A stretch of 64,000 bases of DNA from Podospora pseudocomata (taxonomy: Eukaryota; Ascomycota; Sordariomycetes; Sordariales; Podosporaceae). A model generated the notes under the pieces. That model made no database searches. It was given only the letters and a program-made list of their open reading frames with translations, and was not told the DNA's origin. The position numbers were made by a program, and so were the translations under genes. The stretch lies in the NCBI RefSeq assembly GCF_035222375.1, contig NC_085888.1:372001-436000 (forward strand), in the 5' to 3' direction. The stretch's first letter is position 1; the number at the start of each line of letters is the position of its first letter. Shown here in pieces: positions 20,882 through 30,514 of this stretch.

Positions 20882-22219
20882 GTTGTGTTTTAAGGTCAAA
20901 CTGTGATGAAAGATTTCCAGGTACTGAATAATCCAGAGGTAAAGTGCGCGTAGTTAAAGGCGCCAGCATACAGATATTCCCCAACTCCCGGCGTCATGTT
21001 AATGTTACCTAAGGCCGAAGAAGTTATACTTTTATCACGCCCTTCAACTAACCGCAACACGAAAGTACGTATGTCTCCATCCTAACACGTCTCCAGGTTT
21101 ATGCCATGAATGCTCTGACGAGGACAGAGCCCTCACGTAGTGGTGGTAAGGTATGCCGTACAACTCGGTATTGAGAATGTATGGCCAGAAAAGGGTTCAG
21201 ATTACTAGGTAGTTACAGGTACTTTATTGAGTAAGCTCAGACTAGAGACAATGCAAGCTTGGACTGACACCTGATAATCTTGGGGTTAACGGACAGAAGA
21301 AGCTCAGACTATAAAGTGAAGAAGCTTGGACTGAGACCAAGGGTTAACTCGACAATCCGTTGATCCATTTACGGTAGATTGGTTTTCGGTGCGAGACTTC
21401 TGCCAAGCATTTCCCTATAAAAGGTCCCGGATTATTTGTGTTTTCGAGACCGCTAACACTGCCGCGCATCACGGTGTGAGTGCGTCAAGTTGGCGGAGAG
21501 GGATTTTAGTCCCATGGACTTGGAGGATAGGTATATCAGGTACCTTATATATCATCAAAGAATATCTCATGGCCGAATGCTGCAATGTCGTTAGAGGGCG
21601 GTTCAAGGGAGACTCGCTTGACAGTCCTGGTATCAAATTTCCTTCTCAGATGCCACCCTATAAAGGAAATGACATATATTTCCGTGGTGCGTAGCCCTGG
21701 TTGCGGGCTGACTTACCTAGTCACCTACCTTATCTTGTTTACCTATTGTTTCCTGGCGTTGTAGAGGAAGCGATGACGACGATCAAAAATCACCCTCAGA
21801 GTCAGGATTAACCTATATATGCACTGTACAGTGGGGTGGGGGGGTTGGAAAGACGTTGACGGCGTTGAACCACATCGATGAAAACCGAAACAACCACGGC
21901 ATTTTAAGATAGTTGGCATGTTGTCGGGTGCGGTGTGTCAAGAGATGCAAAATCCGAGTCGTATTGCCAAGCATCAGCATTGCCTAAACAAAGTTACTCG
22001 TAATTCCAGCCAACGACACCTCGAGACCCACTCCCAATGGCAGCAACGTCAAGATCAACCACCAATCGCCGGTTTCCAAGCCTTACTAGGTAGTGGGTAG
22101 CCTTGGTGAGATGCGAGGCAGTGCGAAACCTGAACATCCCGGGCTTTAAAGACTGACAGGATTCCTTCCAAATACGTCAGTCATTCTTCATTCTCTCCAA
22201 ACGCCCATCATTGATAATC
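20882..22219. other. Intergenic region with a short direct duplication
   Basis: 1.3 kb without a credible gene. An AT-rich section around 21530-21830 and a duplicated block at 21232-21348 are the only structure seen. Confidence 0.4.
21232..21348 (+). repeat. Imperfect direct duplication of about 50-58 bp
   Basis: Two adjacent blocks share the order AAGCTCAGACTA, then AAGCTTGGACTGA, then GGGTTAAC (about 21233-21291 and 21300-21348). The spacing inside the copies differs, so the duplication is not recent. Confidence 0.6.
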
Positions 22220-23191
22220 ATGCGTCAAGAAATCCTTCTGTCTCTTCTCGCCGGCTTTACCGCCCGCGCAGAGTTGTTCCATCGCCAGCAACAACCTCCC
22301 GATGAAACCCCCAGCCCCATCCCCCGCCCAACAGGCACCAGCAACTCCTCCTCCCCTAACTTGACCCCCTACAAGATCGACTACTTCCACCTAGGCATGG
22401 AATACGCCGCGCTCGACCTCTGCGGCCCAGACCCCTACGCTATCAAAGACGCCGGAAGGATCAACCCCAGTTACTGCCTCGTTGACCGATACTGGGCTTT
22501 CATGCCCGACCTCACTGAGCTCAACTCAACAGAGACATTTGACTACGTCAACAGCAATTGGACCTCCAGCTCCGTCCAGTTCAGCCTGCGCGCGCTGTAC
22601 ACTGGTCTTTTTGCCCGTGGGATTCTACCGGAAGCACTCCGCGACTGGGCAAGCCAGGACCCGCTGGCTCTTCTGGGGATGGGGAATCTCTCCGACGATG
22701 ACAAGCGCGCCATTGGAGAGCTGGTGGCTCGAGAGAGGGCGAACGGAACAAAGACGATTTCTCCTCCAGAGGATATGAGATCCTCCCGAGCAGCGGAGGT
22801 GACGGCGCAGATGCTGGCACTGGAGAGCTGGGATCGGCATCGTCGTTCGGCGTTGTCGAGTGTCACCCCAGCGCCGACGGCAGCGTTTGCCCTCGGGGCA
22901 GAGGACAAGAAGGAGGTGTTTTTGGTTTTGTCGTCGGCGTTGCCGCAGGTGTTTGGAGAGTTGGGCAGGCCGAGGAATGAGACGGAGAAGGGGAGGGATC
23001 CCAAATCGATGGGGATTACTGAGACGTATTTGAAGTCGCCGTTTGTTCCAGGAGGGCCGAACGCGAGGGTGTTGTGGTATACTGCTTTGACGCCAGATGA
23101 GTTGTCTGGTGCTGTGGGACTGCGCGCGTTTGCTAGTTGGGGGCTTTGGATGGGGATTTGGGGGTTGATGGGTTTTGTGGTTGTGTTGTGA
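22220..23191 (+). CDS. Putative GPI-anchored secreted protein
   Basis: A single exon of 323 aa. The ATG at 22220 starts a signal peptide (MRQEILLSLLAGFTARA). A Pro/Ser-rich linker with potential N-glycosylation sites follows, then a mainly helical domain with LDLCGPDPYAIK and YCLVDRYWAF near residues 55-95. The last 24 residues are hydrophobic (ASWGLWMGIWGLMGFVVVL) and end at the stop without a basic tail, which fits a GPI-attachment signal better than an ordinary membrane anchor. It would then sit on the outer plasma membrane or in the wall. The domain family is not recognised. Confidence 0.65.
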   Translation: MRQEILLSLLAGFTARAELFHRQQQPPDETPSPIPRPTGTSNSSSPNLTPYKIDYFHLGMEYAALDLCGPDPYAIKDAGRINPSYCLVDRYWAFMPDLTELNSTETFDYVNSNWTSSSVQFSLRALYTGLFARGILPEALRDWASQDPLALLGMGNLSDDDKRAIGELVARERANGTKTISPPEDMRSSRAAEVTAQMLALESWDRHRRSALSSVTPAPTAAFALGAEDKKEVFLVLSSALPQVFGELGRPRNETEKGRDPKSMGITETYLKSPFVPGGPNARVLWYTALTPDELSGAVGLRAFASWGLWMGIWGLMGFVVVL

Positions 23192-23726
23192 GCGGAGTTG
23201 ACGTATTTGTGATTGAGTGTATGTCAAAAACAATTGTGGACACTTGACATTTTGACTGGCGGTAGCTTTGTTCATGCGAACTATATGGAGCCCCGTGTCT
23301 GCTCGATTCTTTGACGCTGAGCGATATTAGCCAGGTGTTTGCCTGTTGCTCATGTTTGAGGAAGGGCGGAAGAGGATGAAGGGTAACTGAGAGAGATCCT
23401 GCTGGGAATTTAACATTCATGGCTTTTTGGGAGGAAGAGCAAGAACTGGAAAATAGAGAGATAGAATTGGCTGGATCAAATGAGATGCGAAACAATGGAA
23501 AGATTTGCTATGAAACGAATGTTTGAACTGCTTTGATCGGCAAAGCCATTTTGTGATAGCTGTGATCCTGTCATCTGAAAAGTCAGTGGCACTGTCAGCC
23601 CAAGCCGTTCTTTCCATGTTGGGTGCCAAGGCCAGCTGAGATGGAAGGCACCACACCTCAACAGCAGAGTCGCCCTTTCCCTCCTGCTGCTTAGCAACAC
23701 CAAACACATGGTCTTGATCCTGTGAT
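23192..23726. other. Intergenic region
   Basis: 535 bp between the GPI-type gene and the second HET gene. No credible gene, repeat or motif was seen. Confidence 0.4.
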
Positions 23727-26038
23727 ATGATGTCGTCATCAAAGCTGCAGTATGAACACCTCGATCAGCAGGACCACTCCATCCGTCTTTTGCGCCTGCT
23801 CCCAGGACGATGGCTCGACAACATCTACTGCGAGCTGCAAACCGTCTCGCTCGACGACAGCCCCGCATACCACGCTCTTTCCTACGTCTGGGGCAACCCC
23901 CAAGACACAGGCCTCATCACCGTGGATGGTTCACCATTCCAAGCCACCAAGAACCTGATCACTGCCCTGCGGCGGCTGAGATCCAGTATCGACGTCAAGG
24001 TGTTCTGGGTGGACGCCGTGTGCATCAACCAGCTAGACACGAACGAGAAGACAAGTCAGCTAGGGCTGATGGCTAGAATATACAAGAGTGCAGCAGACGT
24101 ACAGGTTTTCTTGGGCGAGAGTGGTGTTCTCGACCTCATACCGCACGAGCAACAGGGGCTGTGGGATGATCCGCCGCGGACGCACTGGGTTCGGGATGCC
24201 ACTATGTTAATTCACACAGAGCATCCGCCGCATAAAGACGGGGTGGGTTTTTACCACCAGCTTTTTTTTGCTCAGAGCTATGTGCTAAAAGTTTAGAAAA
24301 CCTTAGTTGGACTCTCGAGGTGTCATAATCGACTGGGGAACATACCTCCGTTTGCCAAGCTCACCGGAACAACCTGGCTATAAACCCGCCTCGAGAGAGG
24401 TCCCTATGTGGGCTATAGTTCGTACATACCTGCAGTATATTACTGCTAGCTCGCACTCTACTAACACATCGGGGACAGTTGGATCCATCAAATGGCCTGA
24501 ATGCCGCAGATCAGCACAGGGTTGACCAGTTCTTCACGAGACAGCAGGATCCCATGCATGGCCGCGATCAAGAGCTGCCACCGCTCGAAAGGTTACGCCA
24601 TAACCAGTCTGGTGCCTTTGCCATGATGAAGATGCTCTCAAATGGGAGATGTCTGAAGGTGTGTTGCCAGGGCCCTTTGGACTCATCAGCCTGGCAAGGG
24701 GCTCTCAATGTAATTGCCCATCTCGTCAGCCTACCGTGGTGGTCACGAGCTTGGGTCTTGCAAGAAGCCATCTTACACCAACGGGATGTCCTCGCCATCT
24801 ACGGCGAGATCGTCGTTCCCATGGGTCTTATTGAAGATTCCGGAGCCGTTCTTCCACGCCACTATGCACGCGGTGATTGCTGCAAGCGCTTTTGGAACTC
24901 GCTGCCTCAGGCCCAGAAAGCAACCCTCGAAAAGTTTGCCAACACCATGGGCCAGCTAGAGGGTATCAGACAGACATTGAACATGCTGAAGATGAAGCAA
25001 ATTGAAATGCTCAAATATCTGATAGACAAGACGCGTTTTAAAGAGGCTACCGACCCGCGCGACAAGATTTACGGCCTGTTGGGCCTTCTCAGCAACTGCG
25101 ATGAACCCATCGACCTGGTTCCTGATTACCACCTCTCCGCAAACGACCTCTACACCAAGGTGGCAATGCAAATGATCAGCTACACCAGAAGCCTCTCCAT
25201 TCTCCACCACCACGAGTTTCGCTCCTCCGCTTTGTGTTCAGAGTTACCATCATGGGTGCCATGCTGGGGCCCAACCTACGGCTCTCTCACCCCCTTTCAA
25301 ATCGGAGAACGCACTGCCAACTTCTTGGCTTGCCCCCCTGGGCCAGACAGGATCCCTCATCTTGCCAACGACACTCCTTGCCCCAATGCTTTGGTTGTGC
25401 AAGGGAGATTCATCTCGAAAGTCTCTGCCGTCACGACTCCCGCTTCCAAAGAAACGACAAGTTTATTCATAGACTTGCTGACCTTCCTCCAGACTTTCTT
25501 CGACATTGACCCGTTCTCTCTCCACCCAATAACCCAAGAACCAGAAGAGGATGCGCTAGCCCGCACGCTTCTGTCGGACCAAGTCTTTGAGGTACGATAT
25601 GAGTTCAAGGCTGGGCAAGTAGTGTTCAGCAGAGCCTACGCTGGGGATATCCAGATGTTTCGTCTCGCTCGTCAGATCTTGATGGCGCAGAAGATGGGAC
25701 AGACTTTGGTGCTCATCTTGCCGAACGGCACGGTCATGGATGACGAGGCAAAGGCGCATGTGGTGATGCATGCCGAGGAGAACTTCTGGTGTGCCAATGA
25801 GGGGAGGGTGTTTTTCCGAACAGAAGAGGGCCATTTTGGGTCTGGGCCGAGGGAAACAAATGTGGGGGATGAGGTTTGGGTTGTGTTGGGGAGTTTGGTG
25901 CCTCTGGTTTTGAGAAGGGCAACAGAGGGGGAGGAGGGTAGAAGGCTGGTGGGCTATGCATATGTTCATGGGATTATGGACGGGGAGGCTGCGCCTGGGG
26001 TGAATGGGGAGGGGAAGAGGGAGGTATATTTGGTGTAG
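23727..26038 (+). CDS. HET-domain (heterokaryon incompatibility) protein
   Basis: Two exons, 23727-24242 and 24479-26038, joined in phase 0, give 691 aa. The 236-bp intron has GTGGGT at its start and a perfect TACTAAC branch site 20 bp before the acceptor, so it is believable despite its length. HET blocks are clear: YHALSYVWGNPQD, FWVDAVCINQLDTNEKTSQ with LMARIYKSAADVQVFLGE, and LPWWSRAWVLQEAIL. Between the second and third blocks lies a longer insert than in the HET gene at 8001. The C-terminal part has ATDPRDKIYGLLGL, typical of the family, and ends YVHGIMDGEAAPG, close to the matching end of the other HET gene. Function: cell-death effector in non-self recognition. No NLR partner is adjacent. 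Confidence 0.9.
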
Positions 26039-26385
26039 CTCCACGCAGAGCTTGCTATCGCTTGACTTGGGGTCTGTTCCCAAGATCCTGACCAGCCATG
26101 TCCATGTGCCTGTGATGACTCCCCCGGACGCCGGGCAGAGGGGCGGTGGGTATCCATGATATGAGATTCCTGCAACAATACTCGCTGGTGACTGACAAGA
26201 AACAAAACCAGTAAACGCCGTCGTCCACCCCATCCTTTTATGTACATCATATTACGTTGACCAAGCCACCGTGGCCGTATCGTTGTCGATTTGGCCGAAT
26301 ATTTCCCTCTACCGTACATCATTCCCAGTCGCTTATCGTACAACTTGTTCGTGTCGTCCGGTTTTTCAAGTTTCGTCGTTCGAGA
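26039..26385. other. Convergent intergenic region
   Basis: 347 bp between two convergent genes. It holds only their 3' ends; nothing else was recognised. Confidence 0.4.
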
Positions 26386-26661
26386 TCAGAGATCGGGGTT
26401 TAAGCGGGACTAATGTTCAGAGTCAGCGACAGTTACCAAGAGAGAGAAGTGTTGGAATGATACTGACACAAGGAAGGCCTCGCCAAAGCCAGTGCTCAAA
26501 AGAGCAACAGCAAGACCAAAGATGGTGATGCTGCGGGTGATCTCGGCATTCTCAGAGTAGAAGAGAGCGTTGGTGGCAATGGTAAATGGGTTCATGGAGC
26601 CCTTCTTCGCGCGGCGGGGCACGGGGCCCTGGCCACCCATACCGATGTATTGACGGTTCAT
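26386..26661 (-). CDS. Small mitochondrial outer-membrane (Tom6-like) protein
   Basis: Minus-strand exons 26661-26464 and 26409-26386 give about 73 aa. A donor 6 bp earlier (GTGTCA) would make it two residues shorter. After a basic, glycine-rich N-terminus ([17 protein letters not shown]), the segment [30 protein letters not shown] forms a single membrane helix near the C-terminus. The layout (short basic cytosolic part, SENA..RS before the helix, GE after it) is like fungal Tom6, a small subunit that stabilises the TOM import pore. The assignment rests on this pattern only; another tail-anchored mitochondrial subunit is possible. Confidence 0.5.
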
Positions 26662-27143
26662 TTTGGCGGTGGTGATGTGTGGTTGTTGTTGAGAGAGTGA
26701 CGGGCGCTGGGGGGAGTGCTGGTGGAATTGCCGTGTCCGGGGATGTGGAATCGAAATTTTGGCAGTGACGCAGGTGGTCCAAGAATTCGACACCAGCCAC
26801 AGTCAATTGATGACCCCACCACTCGGTGTAGTGCGTGTGCACCAGCCACAGATACCCCGGAACATTAAGGCTGAGGCCAAGCCAAGCTCGTGACCCCCGC
26901 AGCTGACAGGGCTCCACCTGAGCTTCAGGCCCCTCACCTCACCCCACCAAGTCTCCTGACGACGACTCTGTCATTGTCCGCCACTATAAAGAATTGCGAC
27001 GACGACCATACCAACCAATGCCACTACTACCTTCCTCACCATAAACACATTGACCAATCATGCTTTCCCAGCATTGAACACGAGTTACACAACAGACACT
27101 CCAATCTTCACAATTTTCACACACATACACACACAATCTGAGG
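26662..27143. promoter_or_regulatory. Divergent promoter region
   Basis: 482 bp between the Tom6-like gene and the gene at 27144, which read away from each other. The right half is rich in CA and CAC repeats (27100-27135). Minus-strand frames that extend the Tom6-like gene upstream lack coding character. Confidence 0.45.
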
Positions 27144-27996
27144 ATGTCTAACATCGACCAAACCGGGGGCGGCTTTCTCCCACCATCACCAGCTTCAACA
27201 GCGACCTCGACTGCCACCGCCAACACATTCAGCGGCAACGCCTCGCCATTACCACACCCTCGAGGCCATGCCCTCAAAGCAGGCTCTGCCAAGGAGGACA
27301 AGATCCGTAACTACATCTCAGATCGCCTCGCCCACATCAACCGCCGTCTGGTCACCAAACCAGAAGAAGAGACCGACAACAACATCAAACCATACACCTC
27401 ACTGGCTGACCTGTGCCAAACTGACCTCGATCCACTCATCAATATCATATGGCTATCCGGGACACGTACGTTGCATCACTCTCTGTCTTGCGTGGACCAT
27501 TGCTGACTTTGACATAGCGGCCCTGCAAATACCATACCTGCTCAACATTGCTTCCGACTTCAATGACTGGCTGCAAACACCCACGTCCTTTTCAGTCGCA
27601 CACAAGGCATCTTCACCAACCATATTCGGCATTTTGTCCAAACTGGACCATTGCTTTGCCAGTCTGCTTTGTGGCCGCGATTTCGTCACTTCTGAACCCC
27701 TTCCTGGCTTCTTCAACTCTGCATCGGCGACCGGGGGCTCCGGAATGTCCAAGACAGATATGGTGAGACTCAAGAGCACGGTTCAGCAGACGAGAGTTGT
27801 TATCGTTGACGTCCTGGACAATGATGATGACGGGGAAACTAGCAGGGTGGAGGAACTTGATGATCAAGATGGAGAAGAGGGGGATGATTATGATGGCGAT
27901 GAGTGGGACGACCGTGAGAAAGAGCGCATGTTCATGGATGTGGCACGCGTTTATGAGAATACGCTGGTCAAACTGGGAGAGTTGCTTTTGGAGTAA
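27144..27996 (+). CDS. Conserved fungal protein of unknown function
   Basis: Two exons, 27144-27465 and 27518-27996, with a 52-bp intron in phase 1, give 266 aa. After a low-complexity Ser/Thr/Ala-rich start come YTSLADLCQTDLDPLINIIW and PALQIPYLLNIASDFNDWL, a leucine-rich helical domain in the style of conserved single-copy fungal genes. A second helical block around FGILSKLDHCFASLL follows. Near residues 210-235 there is an acidic run (DDQDGEEGDDYDGDEWDD), and the protein ends in a short helix. No signal peptide is present. I do not recognise a named family; the acidic stretch hints at a nuclear or chaperone-like role, which is weak inference. Confidence 0.7.
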
Positions 27997-28131
27997 CTGT
28001 TTCGTTCAGCGCTCTAGCTCGCATATATTGCTAACTACCGACCCCTCTCCCAGAGGCAACCCACCACTCCGCTACTCCTCCTACCCCCAGCACAATCACC
28101 GCCGAGCCCCCTGGCTTAAGCATGTGCTATC

Positions 28132-29472
28132 CTAGTATGCCTCAATCTCAGCCAACTCACCCGCATCTCGGGGGATCTGGCACCTCCCAGTTCCGCACCG
28201 CGGCGGCTGGATTCGGCAAGTCTTGGTCGACTCGACGCAGATGGCATCAAGTCTCGTGCACGGCTCGAACCCGCCGATACAAACCTCATTCACACACTTC
28301 TCGACGCCATTGCAGTATCTGCCATCGTCACACTGGGCGTCGGACGAACAGAAATTGGCAGGCTTGTCGGGAAGCCAGAGATCGGGACTCCTCTCGCCCA
28401 AGATGGCAACCAACTCAACAATATCCTTCTTCAAGGTGAATGACCTCTCCCCATTGGCGTTCAGTCCGAGTGCCTGCGAGACCTTGGCCCTGAGAGCCTT
28501 CTCAAGCTCACCGCTGTAGGCGGTGTTAAGTGCTTGGGTCTTTTCCTCGATCACACTTTTGGCGAGCATCTCGACAAGGTTATCAAGAAGATCAAACGGA
28601 GTGGCGAGCAGCGTGCCGGCAGTAATATCGATAACCGACCGGAGGATGTCATTCCAAACTGCCTTGAGGGAGTCACCCTTGAAGAGGTGGGTTACCGCCT
28701 TGAGGATACTGGATGTGCTACCCAGGATGGCCGTGACAAGACCGTTAAGGAAGGACACCCCGCTGATGTTGAACTTGATGTTCGTGTCGCTGAGTTGGGC
28801 AGCAACCTTGGTGATGGGACGGATGGTGAGGATGTAGTTGCCTGCCGCATCGCGTTTGAGGGGGGCAGGTGCGAAGGTGAAGAGGATGGCAAGTTGAGCA
28901 CGGGTGGCCAGAGAGCCAGCTGCGTTGAACGAGTCGGAACCAGCGCCGATGCACTTACCCAGGACCCGAGTTCCGAATTTTTGCTTGATATCGGCGCGCG
29001 CCCAAAGCTCGATGGGGAGGTCGGCGACGAAGATGCCGGGGTTGGATAGGGAGATGGGGTTGCCCGAGAACTTGATGCCGGCCTCGGCGAGGAGCTTGGC
29101 ATTGGCTTGGGTGCCAGTGATCTCGGCCGTGACCGTGCAGGAATGGCCAGTGTCAATTTTGACGTTGGTGGGGTCGTTGTATTGGAAGAGAAGACCGCTT
29201 CGGTCAATCTTGATGTTGTTTGCAGCGAGCGCATCGTTCACCTTGGCGGCGACGATGCGGCAGAGTAGCTGAACAGTGGCATCGCCTTGTGAACACTCCA
29301 AGAAACCGATGAGGGGGTTGAGGAGGTCAGAAAGACGGACAGTGCCGCGGGGCTTGAGGGCGCGGAACTGATAGGGCTCGAGGGAGGTTTCTGTGCCGGT
29401 GGTAGCACGGGGCGCAGTGATTGCTGTGGCGGTTGTCAGCCCCAGAAGGGGAAGCAATGGAAGAAATCTCAT
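28132..29472 (-). CDS. Secreted protein with C-terminal EGF/Dickkopf-like cysteine module
   Basis: One exon of 446 aa. The ATG at 29472 was chosen because a signal peptide follows (MRFLPLLPLLGLTTATA); an in-frame start 18 codons upstream would bury it. The central 300 residues form an alternating, lipid-binding-like beta/helix domain (IKFSGNPISLSNPGIFVADL, AQLSDTNIKFNISGVSF). The C-terminal 75 residues hold about 11 Cys in the order C-x5-C-x4-C-x5-C-x4-C-x5-C and more, including DGRYCNGVEKCVNEVC, like EGF or Dickkopf cysteine modules. It is probably extracellular. The gene converges on the conserved gene ending at 27996. The family name is not known to me. Confidence 0.7.
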   Translation of the reverse strand: MRFLPLLPLLGLTTATAITAPRATTGTETSLEPYQFRALKPRGTVRLSDLLNPLIGFLECSQGDATVQLLCRIVAAKVNDALAANNIKIDRSGLLFQYNDPTNVKIDTGHSCTVTAEITGTQANAKLLAEAGIKFSGNPISLSNPGIFVADLPIELWARADIKQKFGTRVLGKCIGAGSDSFNAAGSLATRAQLAILFTFAPAPLKRDAAGNYILTIRPITKVAAQLSDTNIKFNISGVSFLNGLVTAILGSTSSILKAVTHLFKGDSLKAVWNDILRSVIDITAGTLLATPFDLLDNLVEMLAKSVIEEKTQALNTAYSGELEKALRAKVSQALGLNANGERSFTLKKDIVELVAILGERSPDLWLPDKPANFCSSDAQCDDGRYCNGVEKCVNEVCIGGFEPCTRLDAICVESTKTCRIQPPRCGTGRCQIPRDAGELAEIEAY

Positions 29473-30514
29473 TTTCAAGCTTCTACTTGAGCTGAGGATC
29501 TTGATGGGGCGGCGTTGTGTGTCCAAGAAAGGCAGTAGAAGAGAAGATCATGGTGGCATTTTATACCTGCCAGTGAGGTACACTGTGGACTGAGGCATTC
29601 ATGACAGAGAAGTTCGCCGAACAACTCTTGTGTATGGTGCGATGCCATCACGATGTCCGATGCTTCGCTTCATCATGGTATCGAACGTGTTGGTTTCCCA
29701 CTCAGCTCAATCTCCCAAGGCCGATTTATAGTGCCATGTCTCGGCTGATATATTGCAATGGTATTGACTAGACAGCCGAGTGTAGCGCTGAACATGTGTG
29801 CACTTTAGAGCCCCGAACCGTTACCAGTTGCACAGCAGCTAGCCAATGGAAGGCTTTTCCAGCCGAGACCCCGCATAAAGTCAACATACAGAAAGGGGAT
29901 GCAGTTCGATCTTTTGTCTTGCTTTGGAACACAATGGCAGCGAGGTGGAATTCGCCGAATATTGGTTTGGCACCCCAGAAACAAAAGACGGTACGGCTGG
30001 AACTTGGGTGTCATTTTTACGTTTATAACCAGAGACTGGGTTTTGCTTTGTCAGCAGTGACCAAGGGTACCCCTAGAAGTAGGGCGTTGCATATGTTAAG
30101 TCGTTTGAGAGGTCCGACTGAGTGATCATCACTTGAAACTGCAAGACTTATCACGAGGCTCTCTCCAATGACAAACAATTCTGGAACCAAATAGGTGCTG
30201 TTCGCCCTCAATACTCTCACCCGGGATCCGACCAAACTTTTGAGTGACTTAACACGATTGACCCCTGCATTTTCAAGCACACCAGGCACCAACCGCTGTG
30301 CCCCAATGCCTGCCTAGAGCAAAAGGGGCGGCTGCTAACAATATGCCACTACAGTTCAGCCGGGAGTTGTTAATGCGAATCATGCCAAAATCAACACCGC
30401 TTACACAAGATCCACGCCGACGGAGATGTGGAAGTCCATCAAGTAGATATTTAATACTGTAACATGACCGCTATAGATCAAGCAACGGCTTTGTGACAAG
30501 ACATACATATCAGA
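29473..30514. other. Intergenic region
   Basis: About 1 kb between two divergent genes. Short frames at 29796-30125 (+) and 30023-30292 (-) overlap each other and have no coding character. Nothing else was seen. Confidence 0.4.

Noticed and set aside
22625-23275. 216-codon minus-strand ORF
   Set aside because: Antisense shadow of the GPI-type protein gene, rich in Gln/Arg/Pro as expected from reversed codons.
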